Positions 1-9,352 of a DNA stretch of 64,000 nucleotides are shown one piece after another. Each line of letters opens with the position of its first letter. The first letter of the stretch is position 1. Both the position numbers and the translations under genes were made by a program. The DNA comes from UMGS1498 sp900552335 (GTDB taxonomy: Bacteria; Bacillota_I; Bacilli_A; RF39; UBA660), in NCBI GenBank assembly GCA_902477075.1, contig CABSFU010000001.1, positions 113,036-177,035 of the forward strand. The letters run 5' to 3'. Below the pieces are notes generated by a model that worked only from the letters and a program-made list of their open reading frames with translations, made no database searches and was not told the origin of the DNA.

Positions 1-1
1 C

Positions 2-490
2 CATAAAAATGAACTATATGATGATATGTATTTTGAGATGCGTAATTATTTAAAACAAGAAGATAGAAATTTTTGGGATGGATTAATCAACTTTTATGAT
101 TGGTCAGAAATTAATGAATCTACTTTGTTTTCTTCTCAGACGGTAGTATTAGATAAAATTATTGAATACAATCCATATTTGCAAAAAGAAAATTATTTAA
201 AATTAAAAGAATTAATATTAAATATAAAAGGTCAATATTATACTGGTAATATTCAATTATTATCTTCTAAGCTTAATTATCAATATGATTTTATTCATCT
301 TTCTAGTATTATATATTATGTAAATCAGTATAAAAAACTACTTTTAAATTTACCGCTTGGAGATAATGGAATGGCATTAACCTATTTATATCAAGTTACG
401 CAAGAACTTATAGAAGGATATTTAGAATGTCAAATTATTCCTTTTCATCAAGAAAATGTGAAAGAAGGGGTTATGGTTTATAAAAAATAA
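2..490 (+). CDS. hypothetical protein, 5' end outside window
   Basis: The reading frame is open from the window edge through the ATG at 26, with no stop before it, so the gene probably starts upstream and only the C-terminal part (about 163 codons) is visible. The protein is rich in Tyr, Asn, Leu and Glu and looks helical. It has no signal peptide, membrane segment or motif that I recognise. It is followed by about 180 bases without a gene. Function unknown. Confidence 0.6.
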   Translation, partial: HKNELYDDMYFEMRNYLKQEDRNFWDGLINFYDWSEINESTLFSSQTVVLDKIIEYNPYLQKENYLKLKELILNIKGQYYTGNIQLLSSKLNYQYDFIHLSSIIYYVNQYKKLLLNLPLGDNGMALTYLYQVTQELIEGYLECQIIPFHQENVKEGVMVYKK

Positions 491-668
491 GTTATTTTAA
501 AATAAATTAGTATGTTTTAGAAGATTTGATGATTAGTATAATTTAGCATTTACTATAATTATTAAAAATGAAACAAAATACATAGAAGAATGGATTTTAT
601 TTTAAAAAATTTATTTTATTGTTATAATAGCTATATATAAATTTGTGCTAGTGAAAGGGATGAAATTC

Positions 669-1097
669 ATGTACTTAGTGTTAGATGGTATTATTTCTGA
701 TGAATTGGAAGATTTTTTATTAAGTCAGGAAGAAATTAAGAAAGTTGAAATTAATAGAGGCAAAATTGGAAACAAAATTCATGTGGAATATGATACTAGC
801 ACTTCTCCAGTTATTATTATGAAATATATCGCATTGTTTGAAGAATATGAATGTTCAGAATTACTGGAGTTTGATAAAGGATTACACTGCAAAACAAGAA
901 AAATAAAATATACAATTGAAAGTGTATGTTGTGAATATTGTTACAAGTCATTTGTAATGAAATTATTTGAAAATAAATATATTAATACATTCAAATCTAA
1001 TTTTGATTTTGATAGATTTACATCTATTATAATTGAGTTAGAATATACAAATTATAGTGAAGATGAAATAGTAGAGATAATCAAAAAAAATATATAG
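669..1097 (+). CDS. hypothetical protein, two HMA-like (ferredoxin-fold) halves
   Basis: I place the start at 669 because GAAAGGG (652-658) lies about 10 bases upstream; an in-frame GTG at 645 lacks a ribosome-binding site. The 142-residue product seems to be two beta-alpha-beta-beta-alpha-beta halves. The second half opens with SVCCEYCYKSFV, where CEYC resembles the CxxC metal site of heavy-metal-associated (HMA) domains; the first half has no CxxC. The assignment rests on pattern alone. Metal binding or a copper-chaperone role is an inference. TATAAT at 623-628 could be its -10 box. Confidence 0.5.
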   Translation: MYLVLDGIISDELEDFLLSQEEIKKVEINRGKIGNKIHVEYDTSTSPVIIMKYIALFEEYECSELLEFDKGLHCKTRKIKYTIESVCCEYCYKSFVMKLFENKYINTFKSNFDFDRFTSIIIELEYTNYSEDEIVEIIKKNI

Positions 1098-1213
1098 AGT
1101 AATATTTAATAAAATGTATAGATAAATTTATTTAAATGAAAAATGTAATTTATTTTTAAATTTATCTTATACCTATTAAAAATTCATAACAAATGATATA
1201 TATGGGGGTAATT

Positions 1214-2290
1214 ATGGAACTAAAATATCAAATTCAAAAAACAGAATATGACTATTTAATTTATTTGTTATTAATAAAAATTATTGGATTTCTTCAATTA
1301 AATGAAAATTATGTTGATAAACAAAAAATAGACGAAGTTATTGAACAATTAAATTTCATCTATTCTGGATTGTACATGTTTGATCAATCAAATATTATTA
1401 GTTTAGGGAAAAAAGTTATTGAAGATAGCTTTCCCATTATTTTAGAACAAATGAAAAATTCTATTATAAGTCCAGAGATTATTTTATCAAAAGATAAATT
1501 CAATCAAATAGATGATAATTTAAAAAATGATAAAAAAAATTTTCATTTTCAAAACCGTGGAGATTTGTTAAGTGACTATGCTAATGGTAGATACTATCGC
1601 TTTTTTCGAAATATTCAAGGAATTGTTGATCAATATAGTAGTAGTAGAACGGATATATGTGCTGGTGAAACAATATATCATTCTTTTGCAAGATTTTATA
1701 CAGAAGGAGTAAATGAATATTTTAAATATTTTGAAGAAATGAGTCGACATAATTTAATAAATTTTCAAAACCAAAGTCAAGAAAATGGTTTTTGTGATTG
1801 CAGACCATGTTATTATTGGTATTTAGATTCAAAACAAGATTTATATTACTTTAATAAATTAATAAAAACAAAAAATATAAAGTTAAATCATATTGAGGGA
1901 AATGAACATGGACCATCTGCATTAAGTTTAATTATTACAAAAATTGAAACTAATGTTAATTATGATAGAAGAAAACATAGAAATATTACATTAGATGATA
2001 ATTTTAGAGAAATCTTATTCCAGACTTTATTCAATATAGTTAAATCTAACTATTCTATATCATTTGACGCTGAGGAATTAATGAAACTATTTAAAAAATA
2101 TCAAGATGAGCATTATGTAAAACAGATAATGCAATATATTATTAGTGACGAGGGGATAAAAAAACAAAGAGAGAATAATAAATATCCAATTGTAAAGGGT
2201 GGATATCTTACTTCTACTACTGAATTAGAATTAAATAATGAATTAGATTCCGTAATTACATTCACCAAAAAACTACTTATCAAGAGATAA
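1214..2290 (+). CDS. hypothetical protein (358 aa)
   Basis: The start at 1214 is chosen because GGGGG (1204-1208) lies just upstream; an in-frame ATG at 1193 has no such site. The product is soluble-looking and mostly helical, with a Cys pair in FCDCRPCYYWY near the middle. I recognise no family. The stop codon lies inside a strong stem-loop (2269-2298). It stands alone on this strand. Confidence 0.55.
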   Translation: MELKYQIQKTEYDYLIYLLLIKIIGFLQLNENYVDKQKIDEVIEQLNFIYSGLYMFDQSNIISLGKKVIEDSFPIILEQMKNSIISPEIILSKDKFNQIDDNLKNDKKNFHFQNRGDLLSDYANGRYYRFFRNIQGIVDQYSSSRTDICAGETIYHSFARFYTEGVNEYFKYFEEMSRHNLINFQNQSQENGFCDCRPCYYWYLDSKQDLYYFNKLIKTKNIKLNHIEGNEHGPSALSLIITKIETNVNYDRRKHRNITLDDNFREILFQTLFNIVKSNYSISFDAEELMKLFKKYQDEHYVKQIMQYIISDEGIKKQRENNKYPIVKGGYLTSTTELELNNELDSVITFTKKLLIKR

Positions 2291-2298
2291 GTAGTTTT
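2269..2298. terminator. stem-loop overlapping the end of the upstream gene
   Basis: A perfect 13-bp stem (AAAACTACTTATC / GATAAGTAGTTTT) with a 4-base AAGA loop. The A-tract on one side and the short T-tract on the other would let it work in both directions, although the downstream T-run is only four bases. Confidence 0.6.
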
Positions 2299-2400
2299 AA
2301 AAATGATTGGTTCAAGCAAATGCACATTTCTGTTGTTACATAATCTATCATTTGCATTCTTTAAAAAATTAATATATACTAACACTAGGAGGGTTTTTAT

Positions 2401-2907
2401 GAAAAATAACAAACAGGAAATTATTTTATCACAGGAGGTAGCTTCTGTAGATAAGTTTTGGGATATGATCAAAAAAACATCTTTCCTCTATGCATTTATT
2501 TAGATGAAAAACAAAGACAAGAATACATTGAGAAAGGTAAAATAGGAAATGTTGATTTAGTAAATGAATTGTATTCTACCTTATGTTTAGAAAAATATTT
2601 GTTTTTATCTGGACATGAATTAAGAGAAAAAATTGAATCAGGTGAAGTTTATGTAAATCGCTTCTTAGATGATTCAAAAAAGGTAAAAAATGTTAGATTT
2701 ATTGCTCCAGCATTTGGGTATGACCTTGACACTCCTAAAGTAGTTTTTAGAAAAACACCAAGGTTATTTTTTAGAAAGATGGATCACTTTTCCCTTGATT
2801 CTAAATATAATGGTGAGGAAATATTTAGTTTATGTATTCAAACTGCAGAAGCAGACGAAAAGCAAAAAAGTTTTGTTAAGATTAAACAACAATCAAAAAT
2901 GTCATAA
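2401..2907 (+). pseudogene. frameshifted hypothetical gene
   Basis: A strong ribosome-binding site (AGGAGG) precedes ATG 2401, but that frame stops after 34 codons at 2503. A second frame beginning at about 2458 continues for roughly 149 codons. The two join naturally if one base is gained or lost in the run of seven A at 2471-2477, giving ...FWDMIKKNIFPLCIYLDEK.... The protein is unknown; the later part contains FRKTPRLFFRKMDHFS. It may be a real disabled gene, a phase-variable A-tract, or a sequencing error in a homopolymer. Confidence 0.5.
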
Positions 2908-3232
2908 TAATTCCATTATACAAGTAAGAGGTTGTTTGAAACTTCTTCTTTACGAAATCATATTAAGAATATGTTACCCTTATTTTTAATAGATAAAATT
3001 TACTTATCAATCAATCATATTTTGAAAAATTGATTGGGAATCTGCGTATTAATAACTAATTTATTTGCTATATGATGATTGTATTTTAAAAATCTGTATT
3101 AGTTAGAGAATTTTGAAGAAACAAAATGTTACAGTTTTAATTAATCCTTTTTGCTGATGAATAGTTTTATAATTTTTAGAAATTTTTTCATAATTATAAA
3201 AATTATAATAATTTAAATGAAGGGGAAAGTAT
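2908..3232. other. intergenic, no gene seen
   Basis: 325 AT-rich bases with no supported ORF. The end holds AAGGGGAAAG, the ribosome-binding site of the next gene. I saw no convincing promoter or structured RNA. Confidence 0.5.
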
Positions 3233-3871
3233 ATGACATATGAGACAAAAGAATATACAATTTACTACAATGAATGTGATAGTGTATATATTAAAGGACT
3301 AGTTTTTTATTTTGAAAAAGAGAAGAAAAAAATATTTGATTTTTTTGAAATTAAATCATTGGATAAAAAGCTTGTGATAAAATTATATGATAATTTAGAT
3401 AAATACATTGAATATAGGAACGGTAATTTAGCAGAATCATCTGTTGGAAATATGGATGTAGATGACAATAATTATTATATTCATATACTTTCTTACAAAG
3501 AATTTGTTAAAAGAAAAGGACATATGAATCAAACTTTAACAAATTTTTATAAGTTGTTGATGCATGAGTTTGTTCATGTTTGTCACGAACAAACGGGAAA
3601 ATATCATGACTCATTGATATGGGTAAAAGAAGGAATTGCAATTTTTCTTTCTAATCAATATGATGGCTATACAGAAAAGATGGATCATTGTAATTTACAA
3701 AATTTACTAAATGATAACAGGACTTGGTATATAAATTATTATACTTTAATAAAACATGCATATTGTATGAATGGAATTTCATATTTAAAAATGTTATCTT
3801 TAAATCCTTCTTTTGCCTTAGACCAAACTCCACTTATTTATAAAAATTGTATGAATAAGTTTCAAAAATAA
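3233..3871 (+). CDS. putative gluzincin-type zinc metallopeptidase
   Basis: The 212-residue product contains LLMHEFVHVCHEQTGK, an HExxH zinc motif (HEFVH), followed about 20 residues later by WVKEGIAIFLS, where the Glu is the expected third zinc ligand of gluzincins (peptidase MA-like fold). There is no signal peptide or membrane segment, so it probably acts in the cytoplasm. AAGGGGAAAG before the ATG is a good ribosome-binding site. The substrate is unknown. It is flanked by decayed genes, which suggests an accessory region. Confidence 0.6.
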   Translation: MTYETKEYTIYYNECDSVYIKGLVFYFEKEKKKIFDFFEIKSLDKKLVIKLYDNLDKYIEYRNGNLAESSVGNMDVDDNNYYIHILSYKEFVKRKGHMNQTLTNFYKLLMHEFVHVCHEQTGKYHDSLIWVKEGIAIFLSNQYDGYTEKMDHCNLQNLLNDNRTWYINYYTLIKHAYCMNGISYLKMLSLNPSFALDQTPLIYKNCMNKFQK

Positions 3872-3966
3872 AACTATTGAGCTAATAAAATTATAGTTTT
3901 ATGCTTAAATAATAAAAAAATAAATTGTTAATTGCTATGAATTATAATAGGAGGATTTTTTATTGA

Positions 3967-4149
3967 TATAACGCCAAATTTAATATAAAAGCACCACCTG
4001 AGCATTTAGGAAAAGTTAGAAGTGCATATTTGTCTATTCTTGATGAAAATAATCTTATTTATATTAATGGAATGTAACCGATTGAAAATATATTTGGTGA
4101 AGTTATTGAAAAAATAGAGGAGTTTAGAAAAAATGCAAGAGGAATTTAA
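3967..4149 (+). pseudogene. remnant resembling the C-terminus of a thymidylate/deoxynucleoside kinase
   Basis: One frame reads NAKFNIKAPPEHLGKVRSA..., hits an in-frame TAA at 4075, and continues PIENIFGEVIEKIEEF to 4149. The PPEHLGKVRSAYL stretch followed by a VIDG-like strand (LIYINGM) and a final helix resembles the C-terminal end of dTMP kinases. It has no start of its own and no P-loop. An AGGAGG at about 3951 lies upstream but leads to no long frame. The family assignment is tentative. Confidence 0.35.
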
Positions 4150-4720
4150 CATCTTATTAGAAAAATTGAAAAAATGTGAAATTTGCAAAGAGAGATTTGG
4201 ATTTCAACCACATCCTATATTTTTAGGAAATGTCAATTCAAAAATAGTTCAAATTAGTCAAGCACCATCTGCAACTGTTCATGAAACATTAAAGCCTTTT
4301 ACAGATCAAAGTGGGAAAAAATTAAAATATGAATGGTATCAAGTTGATGATGATACTTTTTATAATTCGGATAATTTTTATATTGCAGCGCTTGCACATT
4401 GCTATCCTGGAAAAGATAAAAATGGTAATGATAGAGTACCACCAAGAGTTTGTTTTGAAACATGAATAAAAAGAGAACTGGAATATATTAATAATAAGAT
4501 TTATATAATAATTGGTGCGAAATCAGCAAATGTATTTTTCCCAAATGAAAAGTTTAATGAATTAATTTTCAAGAATAATTATATAAATAATAAATTAGCA
4601 ATTGTGCTACCTCACCCCTCACCACTTAACATAAAATGGTTCAAAGATCATCCAGAATTTATGGAAAAAAGAATTTTTGAAATAAGAAAAATAATAAATG
4701 AAGTATTAAAAAAAGAATAA
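4133..4720 (+). pseudogene. uracil-DNA glycosylase-like gene with in-frame stop
   Basis: The frame from ATG 4133 runs 110 codons to a TGA at 4463, then continues in the same frame for another 84 codons to TAA 4718. The first part has a CEIC pair near residue 16 and a core with QISQAPS and AHCYPGK. The part after the stop has IIGAKSANVFFP and LPHPSPLN; HPS(P) is the motif-B loop of the uracil-DNA glycosylase superfamily. At the TGA a Trp would fit. Other genes here end in TGA, so recoding as Trp is unlikely and a nonsense mutation is the simplest reading. Confidence 0.6.
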
Positions 4721-5097
4721 ATTTAAATCAGTATGTTTTTATTATGTTCTGATAATAAAGCAATAAAAAATTTAAATTTTATGTCCATGAATTATGAAAG
4801 TATTTGAATAAGTAGAACGGAATTAAAAAAATGAATTTCAAAATTTATTTAATTTGAATCATTTCATAAACAAAATATATTATTTTGGTTTTCTGTTAAG
4901 TTCTCTTGAAACTGAGATTTTTATGGATTGAAAATGCGTAATAAGTGATGTATTATATATAATTTATTAGAACAAAGCAATTATGATTCAAATGAAAATA
5001 ATATGTAATAATGTAAAAGAAAGTATTATTAAAGTAACTTTCTTGTTTTATCGTATATAAAATGATAAAATACAAATAATTAAAGGGATGATTTATT
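4721..5097. other. intergenic region upstream of uvrB, no gene seen
   Basis: 377 AT-rich bases without a supported ORF. The last part must carry the uvrB promoter and its AAGGGATG ribosome-binding site. I did not see an obvious SOS-box type palindrome. Confidence 0.45.
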
Positions 5098-7059
5098 ATG
5101 TTTAAATTAGTGTCAAAATATACACCTAATGGTGATCAACCGGAAGCAATAGATAAGTTAGTTAAAGGAATAGAAAATGGTGACAAATACCAAGTTTTGC
5201 TAGGAGCAACGGGAACTGGAAAAACTTTTACAATCGCAAATGTTATTGCAAAAGTAAATAAACCAACGTTAGTTCTAGCTCATAACAAAACATTAGCTGG
5301 ACAATTATACTCAGAATTAAAAGAGTTGTTTCCTGAAAACAAAGTGGAGTATTTTGTATCCTATTATGACTATTATCAACCAGAAGCATATGTTGCCTCT
5401 TCTGATACATACATAGAAAAAGATGCTTCTATCAATGAAGAAATAGATGAACTTAGACATGCAGCAACCAGTGCTTTATTAACTAGGGAAGATACAATAG
5501 TAGTTGCGAGTGTATCTTGTATTTATGGAATTGGAGAAGTAGATGATTACCGAAACATGATGTTAACATTAAATGTCGGAGATACCATTCCAAGAGAAGA
5601 AGTAATGTTAAAATTAATTAATATGTTTTATGAAAGAAATAATTTGGATTTAAAAAGAGGTACTTTTAGGGCTAGAGGTGATATTCTAGAAATTATGCCT
5701 GTAAATGAACACGGAAAATGTATTCGAATTGATTATTTTGATGATGAAATTGAATCTATTTATGAGGTCGATACTGTTACTGGTAGTATTTTGAATAGTA
5801 AGAATTCTATTTCTTTATTTGCTGCTTCTCACTTTGTTGTAAATGAAGAAAAAATAAAAAAGGCGATATTTAATATTCGTGAAGAATTAAAAGAAAGATT
5901 AGAATATTTTAAAAAAGAAAACAAATTATTAGAGTATCAAAGATTAATGGAAAGAACCAATTATGATTTAGAAATGTTGAGTGAGACAGGTAGTTGTAGA
6001 GGCGTAGAAAATTATTCTAGACATTTAGCTTTAAAACCTGCTGGAGCAACACCAACTACTTTAATTGACTTTTTTCCAAAAGATTTTTTAATGGTAATTG
6101 ATGAATCGCATGTGACAATTCCACAAATTAGAGGAATGTATAATGGAGATCAAGCTCGAAAACAAGTATTAGTAGACTATGGATTTCGTTTGCCAAGCGC
6201 TAAAGATAATAGACCTTTAAAATTCAATGAGTTTGAAAATAAAATTAATCAGGTGGTTTGTGTATCCGCAACTCCAGGTGATTATGAATTAGGATTAGCT
6301 AGTCAAGTAGTAGAGCAAATTATTCGTCCAACTGGATTATTGGATCCTGAAATAGAAGTTAAACCTACTAAAAATCAAATAGACGATTTGGTTAGTCAAA
6401 TCAATAAAAGAATTGAAAAAGATGAAAGAGTACTAATCACCACTTTAACAATAAGGATGGCAGAAGAATTAACCGATTATCTAAAAAAATTAGATATCAA
6501 GGTTGCTTATCTACATAGTGAAATTAAAACATTAGAAAGAATGCAAATTATAAGAGATTTAAGATTAGGAAAATATAATGTAGTTGTTGGAATTAATTTA
6601 CTTAGAGAAGGAATTGATATCCCAGAAGTTAGTTTAATTGCAATTATGGATGCAGATAAACAAGGATTTTTAAGAAGTGATAGAAGTTTAATTCAAACAA
6701 TTGGTAGAGCAGCAAGAAATGCTAATGGTCATGTTATTATGTATGCCGATAAAATTAGTGAAGCAATGGATATTGCAATCAAAGAAACAGCAAGAAGAAG
6801 AAAAATTCAAGAAGAGTACAATAGCGTTCATCATATTATACCAACTACAATTAAAAAAGAAATTAGAGATTTAATTAGCAATAATAAAGAATTAGAAAAT
6901 AAAACAGATAAAAAATTAACAAGGAGAGAAAAAGAAGAACTTGCTATTAAATTAGAAAAAGAAATGAAAGAAGCAGCTCGTAATTTAGATTTTGAAAGGG
7001 CAACAGAACTTAGAGATGCTTTATTTGAACTAAAAAGTGAGATTTCATCACATAAATAA
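5098..7059 (+). CDS. uvrB: excinuclease ABC subunit B
   Basis: The 653-residue protein has the full UvrB layout. The N-terminal helicase domain carries the Walker A motif GATGTGKT near residue 38 and the beta-hairpin YYDYYQPEAY near residue 93. DESH forms the Walker B motif, VVGINLLREGIDIPE and QTIGRAARN are the late helicase motifs, and a UVR (UvrC-binding) motif lies at the C-terminus (EAARNLDFERATELRD). UvrB receives damaged DNA from UvrA and loads UvrC in nucleotide excision repair. uvrA and uvrC are not in this window. Length is normal and the gene looks intact. Confidence 0.98.
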   Translation: MFKLVSKYTPNGDQPEAIDKLVKGIENGDKYQVLLGATGTGKTFTIANVIAKVNKPTLVLAHNKTLAGQLYSELKELFPENKVEYFVSYYDYYQPEAYVASSDTYIEKDASINEEIDELRHAATSALLTREDTIVVASVSCIYGIGEVDDYRNMMLTLNVGDTIPREEVMLKLINMFYERNNLDLKRGTFRARGDILEIMPVNEHGKCIRIDYFDDEIESIYEVDTVTGSILNSKNSISLFAASHFVVNEEKIKKAIFNIREELKERLEYFKKENKLLEYQRLMERTNYDLEMLSETGSCRGVENYSRHLALKPAGATPTTLIDFFPKDFLMVIDESHVTIPQIRGMYNGDQARKQVLVDYGFRLPSAKDNRPLKFNEFENKINQVVCVSATPGDYELGLASQVVEQIIRPTGLLDPEIEVKPTKNQIDDLVSQINKRIEKDERVLITTLTIRMAEELTDYLKKLDIKVAYLHSEIKTLERMQIIRDLRLGKYNVVVGINLLREGIDIPEVSLIAIMDADKQGFLRSDRSLIQTIGRAARNANGHVIMYADKISEAMDIAIKETARRRKIQEEYNSVHHIIPTTIKKEIRDLISNNKELENKTDKKLTRREKEELAIKLEKEMKEAARNLDFERATELRDALFELKSEISSHK

Positions 7060-7097
7060 CTGGCTTGTGATATAATGAAAATAGGGAGGAAAATAAA

Positions 7098-7913
7098 ATG
7101 AATGCAATACTATTTCAATTAGGACCAATTACGATTTATTGGTATACAGTTATGATTTTAATTGCTTTTTTGTTAGGCGGTACTTTAGCTATTCACGAAG
7201 CAAAAAAATGGAAAATACCAGAAGATTTTATGATCAATTTATTTTTCTATTTAATACCAGTCTCTATTATTGGAGCAAGACTATACTATGTATTATTTAA
7301 TTTAGATTATTATTCTGTAAATCCTATCTCTATTTTTAAAATATGGGAAGGTGGGCTTGCTATTCATGGAGGATTAATAACTGGGCTCTTATTTACTTTA
7401 ATTTACTGTAAAAAATATAAAGTAAATTGGGTAAGATTATTAGATATTTTAGTAGTTAGTGTAGCACTTGGACAGGCAATTGGAAGATGGGGTAATTTCT
7501 TTAATGGCGAAGCTCATGGTGGAATTACCACTATAGAAGCTCTAAAAGCATGGCATTTACCTAATTTTATTATTGAAGGAATGCATATTGGTGGAAATTA
7601 CTATGTTCCAACATTTTTAATCGAATCTATTTTTTGTTTTATTCTATTTATTGTTTTATTCATCATTAGAAGCAATAAATATACTAAATTAGGCCAAACA
7701 ACATGTTTATATCTTATGTTATATGCTGTTGAAAGATTTATTGTAGAAGGTTTTAGAACAGACAGTTTAATGCTTGGAAACATTAGAATTGCGCAATTAA
7801 TATCGGTCTTAATGTTTATTTTAGGTTTGATTTTCTTTTTAAAACTACGTAAAGGCTCTATTTTTTCTAACAAATATAATGACATCAATAATACAAATGA
7901 ATCCCATTTTTGA
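7098..7913 (+). CDS. lgt: prolipoprotein diacylglyceryl transferase
   Basis: The 271-residue polytopic membrane protein carries the Lgt signature GRWGNFFNGEAHG near residue 131 and the earlier HGGLITG region. It transfers the diacylglyceryl group from phosphatidylglycerol to the lipobox Cys of prolipoproteins at the membrane. AGGGAGG precedes the ATG. It starts 38 bases after uvrB, and its 3' end overlaps the next gene (trxB), suggesting co-transcription. Confidence 0.96.
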   Translation: MNAILFQLGPITIYWYTVMILIAFLLGGTLAIHEAKKWKIPEDFMINLFFYLIPVSIIGARLYYVLFNLDYYSVNPISIFKIWEGGLAIHGGLITGLLFTLIYCKKYKVNWVRLLDILVVSVALGQAIGRWGNFFNGEAHGGITTIEALKAWHLPNFIIEGMHIGGNYYVPTFLIESIFCFILFIVLFIIRSNKYTKLGQTTCLYLMLYAVERFIVEGFRTDSLMLGNIRIAQLISVLMFILGLIFFLKLRKGSIFSNKYNDINNTNESHF

Positions 7914-8778
7914 TTGTATTGTAATAGGAGGAGGTATTGCTGGTACTACTGCTTCTATTTATTTAAAAAGAGCTGGACTTAAGATATTATTGTTAGAAAA
8001 AAAAGCAATTGGTGGTCAAATTATAAATACTTCTGAAATAGAAAATTATCCAACGATTTTATCTACAGATGGTTTTACTTTTTCCAATCATTTAAAAAAG
8101 CAATTGGAAAATTTAAATATACAAATTCAATATGAAGAAGTAATCGATATAAAAAATAACGAAATAAAAGAAGTTATAACTAATAAAAACACTTATTTTA
8201 CTAAAAATATTATTATTGCAACAGGAAGAATACCAAGAAAATTACAAATAGAACATGCTGATCAATTACTAGGAAAAGGAATTAGTTATTGCGCTACTTG
8301 TGATGGCTTTTTCTACAAAAATAAAGATGTAGCAGTTTTAGGTGGAGGAAATAGTTCTTTAGAAGCGGCTATCTATTTATCTAGATTATGTCATCAAGTG
8401 ACTATTATTAATCGTAGTGATAAATTAAGAGCAGATCAAGAACTAATTCAAGAAGTAAATCAGTTAGAAAATGTTAAAATCATATATAATGAAAATATTC
8501 AATCTTTAGAAAGTCGAGAAGGATATTTATCTAAAATAATTCTAAATAATGAAGAATTAAAGGTAGAAGGTTTATTTGTTTATATTGGACTAGTTCCAAC
8601 ATTACCTTTTATAAGTCATTTGAATTTAAATTTAGAAGATGGGTATATAAAGGTAGACTCTAAGATGAAAACAAATTTAGTTGGAATTTATGCATGTGGA
8701 GATATTATAAAAAAAGATTTATACCAAATTATAACAGCTTCCAGTGAAGGCGCTATTGCAGCTAGTAATATTAAATAG
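7879..8778 (+). CDS. trxB: thioredoxin reductase (NADPH)
   Basis: This FAD/NAD(P)-binding protein has GGGIAGTTA near the N-terminus for FAD, the redox-active pair in CATCDG near residue 138, a second dinucleotide fold at VLGGGNSSLEAA, and a C-terminal GIYACGD motif. It reduces thioredoxin with NADPH. The ORF overlaps lgt by 35 bases. The start could also be ATG 7897 (five residues before the first beta-strand); no clear ribosome-binding site decides, so translation may be coupled to lgt. Length (about 299) is slightly short but normal for the family. Confidence 0.92.
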   Translation: MTSIIQMNPIFDCIVIGGGIAGTTASIYLKRAGLKILLLEKKAIGGQIINTSEIENYPTILSTDGFTFSNHLKKQLENLNIQIQYEEVIDIKNNEIKEVITNKNTYFTKNIIIATGRIPRKLQIEHADQLLGKGISYCATCDGFFYKNKDVAVLGGGNSSLEAAIYLSRLCHQVTIINRSDKLRADQELIQEVNQLENVKIIYNENIQSLESREGYLSKIILNNEELKVEGLFVYIGLVPTLPFISHLNLNLEDGYIKVDSKMKTNLVGIYACGDIIKKDLYQIITASSEGAIAASNIK

Positions 8779-8801
8779 CCAGTGAAAAACACTAGTTTTG
8801 T

Positions 8802-8830
8802 TTGACTTTGCACATGTTGTATGTTAACAT
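8802..8830 (+). promoter_or_regulatory. sigma-A-type promoter for a small transcript
   Basis: TTGACT at 8802-8807 and TAACAT at 8825-8830, separated by exactly 17 bases. It points at the short structured segment that ends in a terminator at about 8909, not directly at an ORF. Confidence 0.55.
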
Positions 8831-8836
8831 AATGCG

Positions 8837-8915
8837 TAGGAAGTGGCAAAATCGCCATTATATCAGATATATAAATGCTTAAGAGGCGATTAATTATTTT
8901 AATTGCCTCTTTTTG
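8837..8915 (+). ncRNA. candidate small RNA of about 80 nt
   Basis: The segment lies between a 17-spaced promoter and a strong intrinsic terminator (stem 8883-8909, GAGGCGATTAA / TTAATTGCCTC, then five T). An internal hairpin AGTGGC-aaaatc-GCCATT lies just after the predicted start. No start codon and ribosome-binding site are seen inside. I do not recognise an Rfam family. It could also be a leader of the following gene at 9017, which is about 100 bases further on. Confidence 0.45.
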
Positions 8916-9016
8916 TTAAAAAATAAAAATTTTTAGTAAGATAAATTCAAATATTAACAAAAAAATCATTAAATGAAAGGAATAACTGATAGTTAATTTA
9001 GAAAGGGTAGAATAAT

Positions 9017-9352
9017 ATGAAGAAAAAAGATATCAATTATTATAGAATATGTGATTTATTTAGAAAAGTTATTACTTCGTTAGTTTGTATTGAATATAAA
9101 ATATCTAATGAATCAATAAAGGAAGAAATTAAACCAATTTTGGAGGATTTTGTTAATCAATATGAATTATATTCTGTAAAATCAAATTCTAATTTAATAG
9201 GATTTAAATACAGTGAAAAACAAATAACTGAATTTGCTAATAATTTATATGATAATATTGATGTATTTAATTTTGCAGAAGATTTGGAATTTGGATTTTC
9301 TGAACTGGTTAAATATATTATGCTAGAAAGGGAGAAAAAAAATGAGTGCTAG
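9017..9352 (+). CDS. hypothetical protein, first gene of an unknown cluster
   Basis: The 111-residue product is acidic, helical-looking and soluble, and I do not recognise it. AAAGGG precedes the ATG. It overlaps the start of the next gene by 11 bases (9342-9352), so the two are probably translationally coupled. Together with the CFI-box protein and an acyltransferase-like protein it forms a compact three-gene unit. Confidence 0.65.
   Translation: MKKKDINYYRICDLFRKVITSLVCIEYKISNESIKEEIKPILEDFVNQYELYSVKSNSNLIGFKYSEKQITEFANNLYDNIDVFNFAEDLEFGFSELVKYIMLEREKKNEC

Noticed and set aside
4463..4465. TGA read as tryptophan
   Set aside because: Several clear genes in the window (for example lgt, ychF, terL and the tape measure) end in TGA, so reassignment is unlikely.
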